From the NCBI GenBank assembly GCA_964588325.1, contig CAZPOR010000006.1, forward strand, positions 146,514 to 210,513: a stretch of 64,000 nucleotides of DNA, written 5' to 3'. The position numbers and the translations under genes are program-made. Shown piece after piece: positions 26,689-34,866 of this stretch. Source of the DNA: Thiovibrio sp964588325. Its GTDB lineage: Bacteria; Desulfobacterota; Desulfobulbia; Desulfobulbales; Desulfurivibrionaceae. Positions within the stretch are counted from its first letter, which is position 1. Each line of letters opens with the position of its first letter. A model generated the notes under the pieces. It was not told the DNA's origin. It saw nothing but the letters and a program-made list of their open reading frames with translations, and did no database searches.

Positions 26689-26775
26689 TGGTGCCGGAGG
26701 TCGGAATCGAACCGACATGGGGTCGCCCCCGCGGGATTTTGAGTCCCGTGCGTCTACCAGTTTCACCACTCCGGC
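26689..26775 (-). tRNA. tRNA-Leu (CAA), island integration site
   Basis: On the minus strand the gene starts GCCGGAGTGGTGAAA and has the D loop CTGGTAGAC, anticodon loop CTCAAAA giving anticodon CAA, a long class II variable arm (CGGGGGCGACCCCATG), T arm GTCGG-TTCGATT-CCGAC and encoded CCA. The length is 87 nt. Its 3' 49 bases are repeated at 19256-19304. The surrounding gap (26483-26875) also holds the tRNA terminator. I see nothing else there. Confidence 0.97.
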
Positions 26776-26875
26776 TGAATGGTGATGCCGCCCGTAAAGG
26801 CGGCATCGGACGCACACTATAGAAGCCTTGCCGAGAGCTGTCAAGCCCTAAAGAACCAGTGCCCTCATTGCTGTT

Positions 26876-27445
26876 TCAGTGGGAGGTTTCCAGGAAAATC
26901 TTCTGGAACCGGTAGAAGTAATCCACCCCGGACCACACCGTCATGAAGGCGGAAACATAGAGGATTCCCTTGCCCAGTTCGTGCAGGAAAGGGATGGGCA
27001 CGACGCCCAGGGGAAAGATCAGCACGCAGAGCGCGGTGTACTGCAAGATGCTCTTCAATTTTCCCATGCCGCTGGCCGCGATGACGATGCCCGAGGAGGC
27101 AGCCACCCCACGGAGCCCGGTGATCACCAGCTCCCGGGCGAGGATGATGAACACCAGCCAGGCCGGAATCTTGTCCATGGGGATCAGCATGATCAAGGCC
27201 GCGCAGACCAGCACCTTGTCGGCCACCGGATCCATCAATTTGCCCAGGACCGTTTCGATCTTGTGTTTTCTGGCGTAATAGCCGTCCGCAAGATCGGTGA
27301 GCGCCCCAGTGAGGAAAAGCAGAAAGGCGAACAGGCTGACTCCGACGCTGGGCTTGGGATAGAGAAAAAAAAGCAGGACCGGGGCCACCGCAAAGCGGTA
27401 GCCGGTGAGCATATTGGGAATGGTGAGGATCGCGTGCCGGTTCAT
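26876..27445 (-). CDS. pgsA: CDP-diacylglycerol-glycerol-3-phosphate 3-phosphatidyltransferase
   Basis: A 189-residue integral membrane enzyme of phosphatidylglycerol synthesis: it joins CDP-diacylglycerol and glycerol-3-phosphate to give phosphatidylglycerophosphate. The CDP-alcohol phosphotransferase motif is complete: DLADGYYARKHKIETVLGK followed by LMDPVADK, giving D-G-x2-A-R-x8-G-x3-D-x3-D. Several hydrophobic segments flank it. I set the start at ATG 27445 (MNRHAILTIPNMLTGYR) because family members begin here. The longer frame upstream runs into the transglycosylase gene, whose stop lies 5 bp upstream of this ATG. Confidence 0.92.
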   Translation of the reverse strand: MNRHAILTIPNMLTGYRFAVAPVLLFFLYPKPSVGVSLFAFLLFLTGALTDLADGYYARKHKIETVLGKLMDPVADKVLVCAALIMLIPMDKIPAWLVFIILARELVITGLRGVAASSGIVIAASGMGKLKSILQYTALCVLIFPLGVVPIPFLHELGKGILYVSAFMTVWSGVDYFYRFQKIFLETSH

Positions 27446-27449
27446 GGTC

Positions 27450-28112
27450 TTAATTGGCCGCCCCCAGCCAGCGGGATGGCGAGGAGGACGCGGCTGACAT
27501 CTGCCGGTAGTGCTGAAGAACTCGCGCCACATACTGCTGGGTTTCCGGGATCAAGGGAATTCCCTGGGCGGCCTCAACCCTGTTTGGCCCGGCGTTGTAA
27601 GCGGCCAGGGCAAGCCTGAGATTGCCGCCGAACCGGGACAGCATCTGGCGCAGGTAATTGGTGCCGCCAAAGATGTTTTCCTTGGGGTCGAAAGGGTTCC
27701 AGACATTCAGGTCGGCGGCGGTTCCCGGCATCAACTGCATGAGGCCCTGGGCTCCCTTGGAGGAAACGGCCATGCAGTCGAAATTGGATTCGGTCTTGAT
27801 GACGGCCTTGATCAACAGGGGGTCCATTGCGTAGTGGCTGGCCGCCCTCTGGATATGCTCTTCGTAGAGGCGCGGATCACCGGGCCGAGGCGACCTGCTC
27901 CCCCGGAACTGCGGGCGGATCACCCCGGCCTTGTAGCGGGGGTCGTTGGGCACATTGGTGAAATGCACGGTGCCATGCTTATCGACAAAGGTATAGATCG
28001 TTGCCCGGGCGGAATCCGGCGCCAGCAGCATTGCCCAGACCAGCACGGCCAGGAATCGTCCTGCCGTACGGGTTTTCCCCTTGTGTCCGTCTGATTTCCG
28101 TGTCTGCGCCAT
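27450..28112 (-). CDS. lytic transglycosylase with an N-terminal DUF4124 segment
   Basis: A 220-residue periplasmic enzyme that cleaves peptidoglycan glycan strands. The signal peptide spans about 1-37. A DUF4124 segment follows (IYTFVDKHGTVHFTNVPND, residues 39-57), then an SLT domain from about 85. The catalytic Glu108 is in IKTESNF, then GAQGLMQLMPGTAADLNV, GGTNYLRQML and ALAAYNAGPNRV. The start ATG 28112 follows GGAGA at 7 bases. It is probably co-transcribed with pgsA (4-bp gap). This architecture is common in deltaproteobacteria. Confidence 0.92.
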   Translation of the reverse strand: MAQTRKSDGHKGKTRTAGRFLAVLVWAMLLAPDSARATIYTFVDKHGTVHFTNVPNDPRYKAGVIRPQFRGSRSPRPGDPRLYEEHIQRAASHYAMDPLLIKAVIKTESNFDCMAVSSKGAQGLMQLMPGTAADLNVWNPFDPKENIFGGTNYLRQMLSRFGGNLRLALAAYNAGPNRVEAAQGIPLIPETQQYVARVLQHYRQMSAASSSPSRWLGAAN

Positions 28113-28152
28113 GTTTTTGTCTCCGGGCAGATGCGCCTGCGCCAACAGTATA

Positions 28153-28800
28153 CTACGCTTTTGCCCTTTTTTCCCAGTCGGCCAAAAATTGTTCCATGCC
28201 GAGATCGGTGAGCGGGTGCCGGGCAAGCTGGGCAATGACCTTGAAAGGGATCGTGGCGATATGGGCGCCCAGCAGGGCTGCGTCCACCACGTGGATGGGG
28301 TTGCGGATGCTGGCGACGATCACCTCGGTGGCATAGCCGTAGTTGTCGTAGATGTTCATGATGTCGCTGATCAGATCCATGCCGTTCTGGGAGATATCGT
28401 CCAACCGGCCGACAAAGGGGCTTGCGTAGCTGGCCCCGGCCTTGGCGGCCATCAGGGCCTGGCTGGCGGAAAAGATCAGGGTTACGTTGGTTCTAATCTT
28501 CTCATCGGCCAGCGTCTTGACCGCCTTGAGGCCTTCGGTGGTCATGGGGATCTTGATTACGATGTTGGAGTGGATGGCGGCAAGCTCGCGCCCTTCGCGG
28601 ACCATGCCTTCGGCGTCCAGGGCGATTACCTCGGCGCTGATCGGGCCATCGACTATCTTGCAGATATCCTTGATGATTTCAACAAAGGGCTTATTCTCTC
28701 GGGCGATCAGCGAGGGGTTGGTGGTAACCCCGTCCACCATGCCCATGTCCACGGCTTTTTTGATTTCTTCCAGGTTGGCGGTATCAATGAAAAACTTCAT
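28153..28800 (-). CDS. transaldolase-family aldolase (fructose-6-phosphate aldolase/TalC type)
   Basis: A 215-residue TIM-barrel enzyme of the short transaldolase (TalC/MipB/Fsa) branch. MKFFIDTANLEEIKKA, GVTTNPSLIARE, and the Schiff-base lysine in NIVIKIPMT (Lys83) are diagnostic. LIFSASQALMAAKAGASYASPFVGRLDDI contains the phosphate-binding arginine. Members either transfer dihydroxyacetone units in the pentose phosphate pathway or act as fructose-6-phosphate aldolase. Sequence alone does not decide. A ribosome-binding site (AGGAGAG) is present. The gene follows the small YHS/TRASH-like gene by 33 bp. Confidence 0.9.
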   Translation of the reverse strand: MKFFIDTANLEEIKKAVDMGMVDGVTTNPSLIARENKPFVEIIKDICKIVDGPISAEVIALDAEGMVREGRELAAIHSNIVIKIPMTTEGLKAVKTLADEKIRTNVTLIFSASQALMAAKAGASYASPFVGRLDDISQNGMDLISDIMNIYDNYGYATEVIVASIRNPIHVVDAALLGAHIATIPFKVIAQLARHPLTDLGMEQFLADWEKRAKA

Positions 28801-28833
28801 CTATTCTCTCCTTGTAGGGGCAGGAAAAACGGC

Positions 28834-29115
28834 TCAGCCGTTCTTCCGCCGGTCTGATTCGTGGGCGTCACAATACATCTTCCGACATTGTTCACTGCAA
28901 AAATATACGACTGCATCCCCATCTTGTAACACAATTGCCTGCCGTTTGGGAATATAGATATGGCAGACCGGGTCTTCCACCAGTTGGTCATGGGCGGCCA
29001 GTTCGCCTGAGCCCGTGGTTTTCCGGCCGCCGCCGACGGTTTTTTTTCTCCGGCCGCCCGTCAGCAACCGGTACAGGACATAGAGCAAGAGCGCGTAGAT
29101 GAAAAGCTTAAACAT
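28834..29115 (-). CDS. small membrane-anchored protein with a TRASH/YHS-like metal-binding motif
   Basis: A 93-residue protein. The start at ATG 29115 (MFKLFIYALLLYVLYRLL) gives one N-terminal membrane segment, a basic glycine-rich linker (GGRRKKTVGGGRKTTG), and a C-terminal domain DPVCHIYIPKRQAIVLQDGDAVVYFCSEQCRKMYC. The cysteine spacing resembles TRASH or YHS domains, which bind metals such as copper or zinc. Proteins of this size and layout are frequent next to folK in Desulfobacterota, to my recollection. It overlaps the folK stop by 8 bp. Confidence 0.7.
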   Translation of the reverse strand: MFKLFIYALLLYVLYRLLTGGRRKKTVGGGRKTTGSGELAAHDQLVEDPVCHIYIPKRQAIVLQDGDAVVYFCSEQCRKMYCDAHESDRRKNG

Positions 29116-29626
29116 CGGACGGCCCCTTGTTTCGCCACTCCCGCCGTTCCACCCCTGCCTGTGTCCCGAGTGCCCGGCAGAGCTCCAGGCTGGTTCGGCC
29201 AAGGAGCGGGTGCACCTGCGCAGGGGCAATCTCCGCCAGGGGTGCCAGCACGAAAAGCCGGTCGGCGATTCGGGGATGGGGCACGGTCAGGGTTGGGCTG
29301 TGCAGCATCGCATCTCCGTAATACAGCAAATCCAGGTCAACGGGCCGGTCCTGGGTTAGGGTGCGATCGCGGCCCAGTTTGGTTTCGATGGCAAGCATGG
29401 CGGCCAAAAGCTCGGTGGGCGACAGGGTGGTGAAGATTTCGCCCACGGCATTGGTGAACCAGTGGTCCGTAGCCAGGCCGACAGGTTGTGTCCGGTACGG
29501 GCTGGAGAGCCGGATCAGGCTGATTCCCGCCATCTGGCCCAATTGTTGCCAGGCATTGAGCAGGTTGGTCTGGGTGTCGCCGAGATTGGAGCCCAGCCCG
29601 ATAAAGGCGTGTTGCCGGTTTGCCAT
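29108..29626 (-). CDS. folK: 2-amino-4-hydroxy-6-hydroxymethyldihydropteridine pyrophosphokinase
   Basis: A 172-residue HPPK of folate synthesis that moves pyrophosphate from ATP to the pterin. Marks are AFIGLGSNLGDTQTNL, SSPYRTQPVG, FTNAVGEI, the catalytic QDRPVDLDLLYYGD and VPHPRIADRLFVLAPLAEI. The start ATG 29626 follows AGAGG. The longer frame upstream has no sense and is excluded. It precedes the metal-binding small protein in a minus-strand run and is separated from dapB by a 177-bp gap with a hairpin. Confidence 0.94.
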   Translation of the reverse strand: MANRQHAFIGLGSNLGDTQTNLLNAWQQLGQMAGISLIRLSSPYRTQPVGLATDHWFTNAVGEIFTTLSPTELLAAMLAIETKLGRDRTLTQDRPVDLDLLYYGDAMLHSPTLTVPHPRIADRLFVLAPLAEIAPAQVHPLLGRTSLELCRALGTQAGVERREWRNKGPSDV

Positions 29627-29767
29627 GGAGCCTCTTGCAATTCTTCCAAATTGACACCCCCTCCCCGAACAGGTGTAACCCATGTCTCCGGTCTATACAA
29701 CCCCCAGGGGGAGGGGATTTTTGGGACTTTTGCAAGCAAACTCCTAAGCCGCCATTGGTCGGCATAA

Positions 29768-29804
29768 GGGGCCGCGCAACGAAATAATCATTTCGTACGG
29801 CCCC
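29768..29804. repeat. long hairpin at the dapB 3' end
   Basis: GGGGCCG (29768-29774) pairs with CGGCCCC (29798-29804), and an inner stem ACGAAAT-AATC-ATTTCGT closes it, with a small asymmetric bulge. It overlaps the dapB stop codon. There is no T-run on the minus strand, so it is not a classical terminator. It may protect the mRNA end or be a repeat element. Confidence 0.6.
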
Positions 29805-30613
29805 TAAATATCCTGCAAGCCCAGCACATCGAACATGGTGTAGAGGCCGTTGGGCTGGTTCGCCACCCAGGCGGCGGCAAGGGCCGCGCCCCGGGCGAAA
29901 TTGTCCCGGCTGTGGGCGCGGTGGCTGAGTTCCAGCCTCTCCCCTGCCCCGGCAAAATACACGGTGTGTTCGCCCACGATGTCCCCGGCCCGGATGGTCT
30001 GGATGCCGATCTCCTTGTCGGTGCGCTCGCCGATCATGCCGTGGCGGGAATACACCCCCACCTCGGCCAGGTTGCGGTTGACCCCTTCGGCCACCATCTC
30101 GCCAAGCTTCAGGGCCGTGCCGCTGGGCGCGTCCTTTTTCATCCGGTGGTGGGCCTCGACGATCTCGATATCGTAGGCATCGCCCAGCAGGGCCGCCATC
30201 TTCCGGGCGATCTTGAACAGGACGTTGACGCCCACCGCCATGTTGGGCGACTGGACGCAGGGGAAGTTTTTGCTCAACTCCTTGAGCTCCGCCAGATTGT
30301 CAGCGGTCAGGCCGGTGGTGCCGATGACCATGGCTTTTTTTGCCTGGGCAGCCTTGCGGGCCAGGGCCATGGTGGCCTCGTGGAAGGTGAAGTCGATAAT
30401 CACCTCTCCCTGGTCCTTGACCGCCTCGAAGCTGTCCGCCACCGTAACGCCCAAGGCGCCCATCCCGGCCATCTCGCCGAGATCCTTGCCCAGCTCCGGG
30501 GTGCCGGGGCGTTCAAAGCCTCCGGCCAGAGTCAACCCTTCCTGCTGGTGCACCATATAGCTGATCCGGCGGCCCATACGGCCCGCGGCCCCGGCGACAA
30601 TAACCTTGGTCAT
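29804..30613 (-). CDS. dapB: 4-hydroxy-tetrahydrodipicolinate reductase
   Basis: A 269-residue enzyme that reduces 4-hydroxy-tetrahydrodipicolinate with NAD(P)H in lysine/diaminopimelate synthesis. The Rossmann start VIVAGAAGRMGRRI, GTTGLTADN, the SPNMAVGVNVLF segment and the catalytic EAHHRMKKDAPSGTAL are all present. ATG 30613 follows AAGGAG. Downstream of dapA in the same direction, 101 bp apart, with a small inverted repeat between them. Confidence 0.96.
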   Translation of the reverse strand: MTKVIVAGAAGRMGRRISYMVHQQEGLTLAGGFERPGTPELGKDLGEMAGMGALGVTVADSFEAVKDQGEVIIDFTFHEATMALARKAAQAKKAMVIGTTGLTADNLAELKELSKNFPCVQSPNMAVGVNVLFKIARKMAALLGDAYDIEIVEAHHRMKKDAPSGTALKLGEMVAEGVNRNLAEVGVYSRHGMIGERTDKEIGIQTIRAGDIVGEHTVYFAGAGERLELSHRAHSRDNFARGAALAAAWVANQPNGLYTMFDVLGLQDI

Positions 30614-30644
30614 GCTGTTCTCCTTAGTGAACAAAAAAATGATT

Positions 30645-30717
30645 CAACGCAATGGCGCAGAGGCGCAAAAAATAGTTAAAAAACAATCTGTTACCTTTGC
30701 GTCTTGGCGTTTCGTTA
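30645..30717. repeat. dispersed inverted repeat (AACGCAA/GGCGCAGAG family), copy 1
   Basis: Left arm CAACGCAATGGCGCAGAGGC and right arm CCTTTGCGTCTTGGCGTTTC are imperfect reverse complements around an A-rich spacer, filling the dapA-dapB gap. The same arms occur at 37680-37756. Similar GC-rich palindromes are common between genes of Desulfobacterota. Confidence 0.65.
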
Positions 30718-31605
30718 TTTCTTCACCAGCCCGCAGTCGGCAAGCACCTTCCTGAGCTTCTCGGTGTTTGCCTCGCTCATTTTGTACAGAGGCAGACGCG
30801 GGGCGCTGTTTTTGATCTTGCCCATCATGGCCAGGGAGGTCTTGGCCGGGGTCGGGTTGGTCTCGATGAACATCGCGCCCATGAGCGGAAGGAGCTTGTA
30901 GTGCAGCTTGCGAGCCTTGACAAAATCCCCGGCCAGGGCTGCGTCCATCATCTGGGCCATGCCCTTGGGGTCCACGTTGGAGGTGACGGAAATCACCCCG
31001 GAGCCGCCGATGGCCACAGTGGCCATGGAGGTGAAGTCGTCGCCGGACAGCACCGCGAAATCCTTGGGGCAGAGGCGGATCACCTGGCTGATCTGGTTGA
31101 GATCCGCGGTGGCCTCTTTCACCCCGACGATGTTCTTGATCTTGGCGCAGCGGGCCACGGTTTCGGGCAGCATGTTGACGCTGGTGCGGCTGGGCACGTT
31201 GTAGAGGATGATGGGGATGTTCACCGCCTCGGCCACTGCCTTGAAATGCTGAAAGAGCCCTTCCTGGGTGGGCTTGTTGTAATAGGGCGTGATCATCAGG
31301 GCGCCGTCGGCCCCGGCCTTCTTGGCGGCCCGGGTCAGCTCGATGGATTCGCTCGTGGAGTTGGAACCGGTTCCGGCCAGCACCGGCACCCTCCCCTTGA
31401 CGGTCTTGATGGTCAGCTCCACCACCCGGTGGTGCTCCTCATGGGTCAAGGTGGCGGACTCGCCGGTGGTGCCGCAGGGCACGATGCCGTGGGTGCCGTT
31501 CTTGATCTGGAACTCGATGAGATCCTTCAAGCCCTTTTCATCGAGCTTGCCGTCCTTGGTAAAGGGCGTGACAATGGCCACATAGGCGCCGCGAAACTTG
31601 TTCAT
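30715..31605 (-). CDS. dapA: 4-hydroxy-tetrahydrodipicolinate synthase
   Basis: A 296-residue TIM-barrel aldolase that condenses pyruvate with aspartate semialdehyde, the first committed step of the lysine/diaminopimelate path. GAYVAIVTPF, GIVPCGTTGESATL, ILYNVPSRTSVNM (Tyr135) and the Schiff-base lysine in NIVGVKEATADL (Lys163) are intact. AGGAGGAAGG precedes the start. It lies 53 bp after dapF in the dap/lys run. Confidence 0.97.
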   Translation of the reverse strand: MNKFRGAYVAIVTPFTKDGKLDEKGLKDLIEFQIKNGTHGIVPCGTTGESATLTHEEHHRVVELTIKTVKGRVPVLAGTGSNSTSESIELTRAAKKAGADGALMITPYYNKPTQEGLFQHFKAVAEAVNIPIILYNVPSRTSVNMLPETVARCAKIKNIVGVKEATADLNQISQVIRLCPKDFAVLSGDDFTSMATVAIGGSGVISVTSNVDPKGMAQMMDAALAGDFVKARKLHYKLLPLMGAMFIETNPTPAKTSLAMMGKIKNSAPRLPLYKMSEANTEKLRKVLADCGLVKK

Positions 31606-31658
31606 ACCTTCCTCCTGCTTCCTTTTTTATCGCTCAAACACGAAAAGGGCGCGCAGCC

Positions 31659-32501
31659 CTATGATTTTCTGCGTATCGCTTCGGCGTTCAGCCGGCCGTG
31701 GTAGATGAAATTGGCCGGTCCTTCCAAGTATACGTCGGCAATCTCCTGCCCTGCCAAGGCGTAATGGATGATCAGTTGCTCGCCGCCTGAGGTGGTCACC
31801 GTCACCGGCGGCTGCACCTGACCGAGAATCCCCGCGATGATGGCCGAGGATACCGCCCCGGTGCCGCAGGCCAGGGTTTCCCCTTCGACCCCGCGCTCGT
31901 AGGTGCGGACGATCAGGCCGTTGCTCCCTTGCTTGTGCACGAAATTGACATTGGTCCCGGCGGGCTGGAAGTGCTCGTGGAAGCGGATCGTCCTCCCCCA
32001 CTCCATGACCGGGGCCTGGTGGATGTCCTCCATGAAGAGCACGGCGTGGGGCACCCCGGTGTTGAGGCTGTGCACCGCCTGCTCCTCTCCGTTGACCATG
32101 AGCTTCTCGTGCAACCGCAGACCGTTGGGCGCGGTCATCTTGAGCTTGACCGACTGGCCCGCGACCTCGGCCTCGATGATTCCGGCCACGGTTTCAAAAT
32201 GCATGCGCGAGGGAGCTATCCCCAAGGCAAAAGCAAAGCGCGCGGCGCAGCGGGCGCCGTTGCCGCACATCTCGGCCCAACTGCCGTCAGCGTTTAAAAA
32301 CTGCCAGCGGAAATCCGCGGCCTCGCTGTTTTCGATCAGGATCAACCCGTCGGCGCCCACGGAAACGCGGCGTTCGCACACGGCCCTGGCAAAAGCGGGC
32401 ATCTCTTCCCTGCTCAGAAACGGGGCGCGGTGGTCAATGAGGATGAAGTCATTGCCGGTGCCGCTCATCTTGGTGAATTCGATGGGAAACTGCATGGTCA
32501 T
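31659..32501 (-). CDS. dapF: diaminopimelate epimerase
   Basis: A 280-residue PLP-independent racemase that converts LL- to meso-diaminopimelate. The KMSGTGNDFILID start and both catalytic cysteines (EMCGNGARC and LACGTGAVSS) are present. ATG 32501 overlaps the lysA stop as ATGA. A second ATG two codons later is an alternative start. Within this window the lysine branch has dapA, dapB, dapF and lysA. The amino-transfer step must be encoded elsewhere. Confidence 0.96.
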   Translation of the reverse strand: MTMQFPIEFTKMSGTGNDFILIDHRAPFLSREEMPAFARAVCERRVSVGADGLILIENSEAADFRWQFLNADGSWAEMCGNGARCAARFAFALGIAPSRMHFETVAGIIEAEVAGQSVKLKMTAPNGLRLHEKLMVNGEEQAVHSLNTGVPHAVLFMEDIHQAPVMEWGRTIRFHEHFQPAGTNVNFVHKQGSNGLIVRTYERGVEGETLACGTGAVSSAIIAGILGQVQPPVTVTTSGGEQLIIHYALAGQEIADVYLEGPANFIYHGRLNAEAIRRKS

Positions 32502-33763
32502 GCGCCCTGTTGTGTAAGGAACTCAGGGATGCTTTCTCCCTGGATCAAGGTTTCATAGGTTTCCCTGGCCCGGATCACATGAAAACCCTCCCCATGCACC
32601 AGCACCTCGGCCACCCGGGGCCGGGAGTTGTAGTTGGAGGACATGGAAAAGCCGTACGCCCCGGCGCTCATCACTGCCAGGAGATCGCCGGCCTCCACAT
32701 TGGGCATGGGTCGTTCCCGGGCAAGAAAATCGCCGGTTTCGCAGATCGGCCCCACCACGTCGGCCACGGCCTGTTCCCGGCCTGGGCGTTCCACGGCCTG
32801 GATGTGATGGAAGGCGTCGTAGAGGCTGGGCCGGGCCAGGTCGTTCATCCCGGCATCGACGATGATGAATTTCTTGAGCCCTTCCTTGGTGTAGAGCACC
32901 TTGGTCACCAAGGCGCCTGCGTTGCCCACCAGCACCCGGCCCGGTTCGAGGACCAGGGTGCAGTTCAGATCACCGAGCTCCTGCTTGATGGCCCGGGCAT
33001 ACTCCGCGGGCTCGGGCGGCTCTTCCGCGTTGTAGCGGATGCCGAGCCCGCCGCCCAGGTCGAGATGGGTGATCTGTATCCCCTGCTCGCCGAGCTGCCC
33101 GACGAAGCGTTTTACCTTGGCCAGGGATTCGACAAAGGGGGAGACTTGAGTGAGCTGGGAGCCGATATGGCAGCTCACCCCCTTGATTTCGATGTTGGGC
33201 AGGGCGCTGGCTGCAAGGTAGACCCGCAGCGCGTCCGTAATGGGGATGCCGAACTTGTTCTTGGCCAGGCCGGTGGAGATATAGGCATGGGTCTTGGGGT
33301 CCACATCCGGGTTCACCCGGAAGGAAACCGGGGCCTTGAGCCCCATCTCCGCCGCCACCGCTTGGATCTGGGCCAGTTCCTGCTCGGATTCCACGTTGAG
33401 CATGAGGATGCCTGCGGAAAGAGCCTCGCGGATCTCCGCCGCGCTCTTGCCCACCCCCGAATAGACGATCTTTGTGGGATCGACCCCGGCGGTGCGCGCC
33501 CGGAACAGCTCGCCGCCGGAGACGATGTCCGTGCCGCCGCCAAGGGAGGCGAACAGGCGGAGGATGGCGATGTTGGCGCAGGACTTGGCCGCGAAGCAGG
33601 TGATATGGGGGATGTCTGCAAAGGCGCGGTCAAAGGCGGCAAAATGGCGGCTCAGGGTGGCGGAACTGTACAGATAGAACGGGGTGCCCACCGCTGCGGC
33701 CACCGTTGGCACGGCGACATTCTCGCAATGCAGGGTCTCGTTTTTGTACTGAAAATCATGCAT
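32498..33763 (-). CDS. lysA: diaminopimelate decarboxylase
   Basis: A 421-residue PLP enzyme that makes lysine from meso-diaminopimelate. The PLP lysine is in CFAAKSCAN (Lys60). SGGELFRA, HIGSQLT, GGGLGIRY, EPGRVLVGNAG and the C-terminal GPICETGDFLARER mark the alanine-racemase-like fold and the partner active-site cysteine. It lies 38 bp after the FN3 lipoprotein gene and overlaps dapF by 4 bp. Confidence 0.97.
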   Translation of the reverse strand: MHDFQYKNETLHCENVAVPTVAAAVGTPFYLYSSATLSRHFAAFDRAFADIPHITCFAAKSCANIAILRLFASLGGGTDIVSGGELFRARTAGVDPTKIVYSGVGKSAAEIREALSAGILMLNVESEQELAQIQAVAAEMGLKAPVSFRVNPDVDPKTHAYISTGLAKNKFGIPITDALRVYLAASALPNIEIKGVSCHIGSQLTQVSPFVESLAKVKRFVGQLGEQGIQITHLDLGGGLGIRYNAEEPPEPAEYARAIKQELGDLNCTLVLEPGRVLVGNAGALVTKVLYTKEGLKKFIIVDAGMNDLARPSLYDAFHHIQAVERPGREQAVADVVGPICETGDFLARERPMPNVEAGDLLAVMSAGAYGFSMSSNYNSRPRVAEVLVHGEGFHVIRARETYETLIQGESIPEFLTQQGA

Positions 33764-33801
33764 GGTTCGTTATCCTAAAAAAACACGGCAATAAACAGGT
33801 A

Positions 33802-34866
33802 TTACTCCGCCACCTCGTAGGTCGCTTCCATGGAGTAAGTGCTTTCGTTGGCAGGCCTGGCCTGGTCAAAGGCGGTGACCGAGTAATACCAGAGTCCTCT
33901 TTCCTTGGGCGCTTGTGCATCCTCGAAGGAAAGGCCTGCCCCGTCCACCTGGCCGATGGGTGCCGGGATCGAGCTCTTGGCTGCGCGGCGGTAGATGCGA
34001 AAACCTGCCAGATCGGGTTCGGCAACCGTCTCCCAGAGAATCTTGACTCCGGCGCCTGTGGATACGACCCTTACCTTCTGGGGCGGCGCCGGAGGGGTGA
34101 GGTCGCGGGGCGTTCCGCTCAGGGGCTCACTGGTCATTCCTGCCGCCATGGTTCCCTCATGCAGCCGGATGGCGCGCACCTTGTAGACGTAGGCTTTGCC
34201 ATTGCGCAGTCCTTTATCCGTAAAAGCCAAATCCTCGCTCAGCCCGCCCGGCATCTCGCGGAACGTCTCGCCGCCATCGGTCGAGCGGGAAACCTGATAG
34301 CGGAGGGGATCGGAAACCGGCGTCCCATCCAGCAGCCCTGCGGGCGCTTGCCAGCGCAGGGTAACGGCCTTGTCTCCTTCCTCGACCGTGAAATTTCCAG
34401 GCGCAAGGAGGGGGGTGTCCCAGACCACCGAAACGGTGTTGGAATCATCGCTGCTGACAAACCAGCCCGCTTTGCTGCGCACCCGGTACACATAGCGGTG
34501 ATTAGGTCTGAGCAGGGTTTCCTCGTAGAAAACCTTGCCCTTGTCGCCGCTCTCCGCCCTGATCTCGATGGAAGGCCCAAAGGGGATGGGGCAGTCGGCG
34601 CAGTAATCCTTGACAGGGATAACTGCGCGCAACAGCTCGAATTTTTCAATACGGTACGGCAGCCGGTCGCCCTGTACGGTCGCCCGGGGATAGGACCAGT
34701 TGAGCGTTACCCCTTTTTCGTCAAGCTGATAGCTCAAGTCGCTGATGGGCGCTGGCATAACCGTGTCGGGCGGCACGGGCCGGGTCTTCTTGCCGCAGCC
34801 GGATATGCCGATGAGCGCCACGAGGGCCAGGGCAACAATTTGCATCCGGACAGTTTCAGGATTCAT
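33802..34866 (-). CDS. lipoprotein with fibronectin type III-like domains
   Basis: A 354-residue protein. The start ATG 34866 overlaps the argH stop as ATGA. The signal peptide ends in the lipobox ISGC (near residue 24), and the following GKKTRPVPPD resembles the start of YifL/LptM-type lipoproteins, which are also found near dapF and lysA in other bacteria. The rest consists of two or three FN3-like beta-sandwich modules (for example ISDLSYQLDEKGVTLNWSYP and PGNFTVEEGDKAVTLRWQAP). It should be in the periplasm, perhaps outer-membrane bound. I infer, without proof, a link to envelope assembly. The placement inside an arg/lys operon is a conserved habit rather than a metabolic one. Confidence 0.75.
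   Translation of the reverse strand: MNPETVRMQIVALALVALIGISGCGKKTRPVPPDTVMPAPISDLSYQLDEKGVTLNWSYPRATVQGDRLPYRIEKFELLRAVIPVKDYCADCPIPFGPSIEIRAESGDKGKVFYEETLLRPNHRYVYRVRSKAGWFVSSDDSNTVSVVWDTPLLAPGNFTVEEGDKAVTLRWQAPAGLLDGTPVSDPLRYQVSRSTDGGETFREMPGGLSEDLAFTDKGLRNGKAYVYKVRAIRLHEGTMAAGMTSEPLSGTPRDLTPPAPPQKVRVVSTGAGVKILWETVAEPDLAGFRIYRRAAKSSIPAPIGQVDGAGLSFEDAQAPKERGLWYYSVTAFDQARPANESTYSMEATYEVAE

Larger units (their letters stand above)
19256..26737. mobile_element. tRNA-Leu-integrated genomic island carrying a type I R-M locus
   Basis: The segment is bounded by the 49-bp direct repeats at 19256-19304 and 26689-26737, in the same orientation, with the intact tRNA-Leu at the right end. This is the usual result of site-specific integration into the 3' end of a tRNA gene. 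Its cargo is hsdR, hsdS, a DUF1016 nuclease gene and hsdM on the minus strand. No integrase, excisionase or transposase is visible inside, so it cannot move by itself and may be a remnant or a satellite. Both hsdR and hsdM show damage. Confidence 0.8.

Noticed and set aside
29768..29804. Intrinsic terminator of dapB
   Set aside because: The hairpin is good but no T-run follows on the coding strand, so it is listed only as a hairpin.
32510..33778. 422-residue plus-strand frame opposite lysA
   Set aside because: Exact antisense of a conserved enzyme, no start signal.
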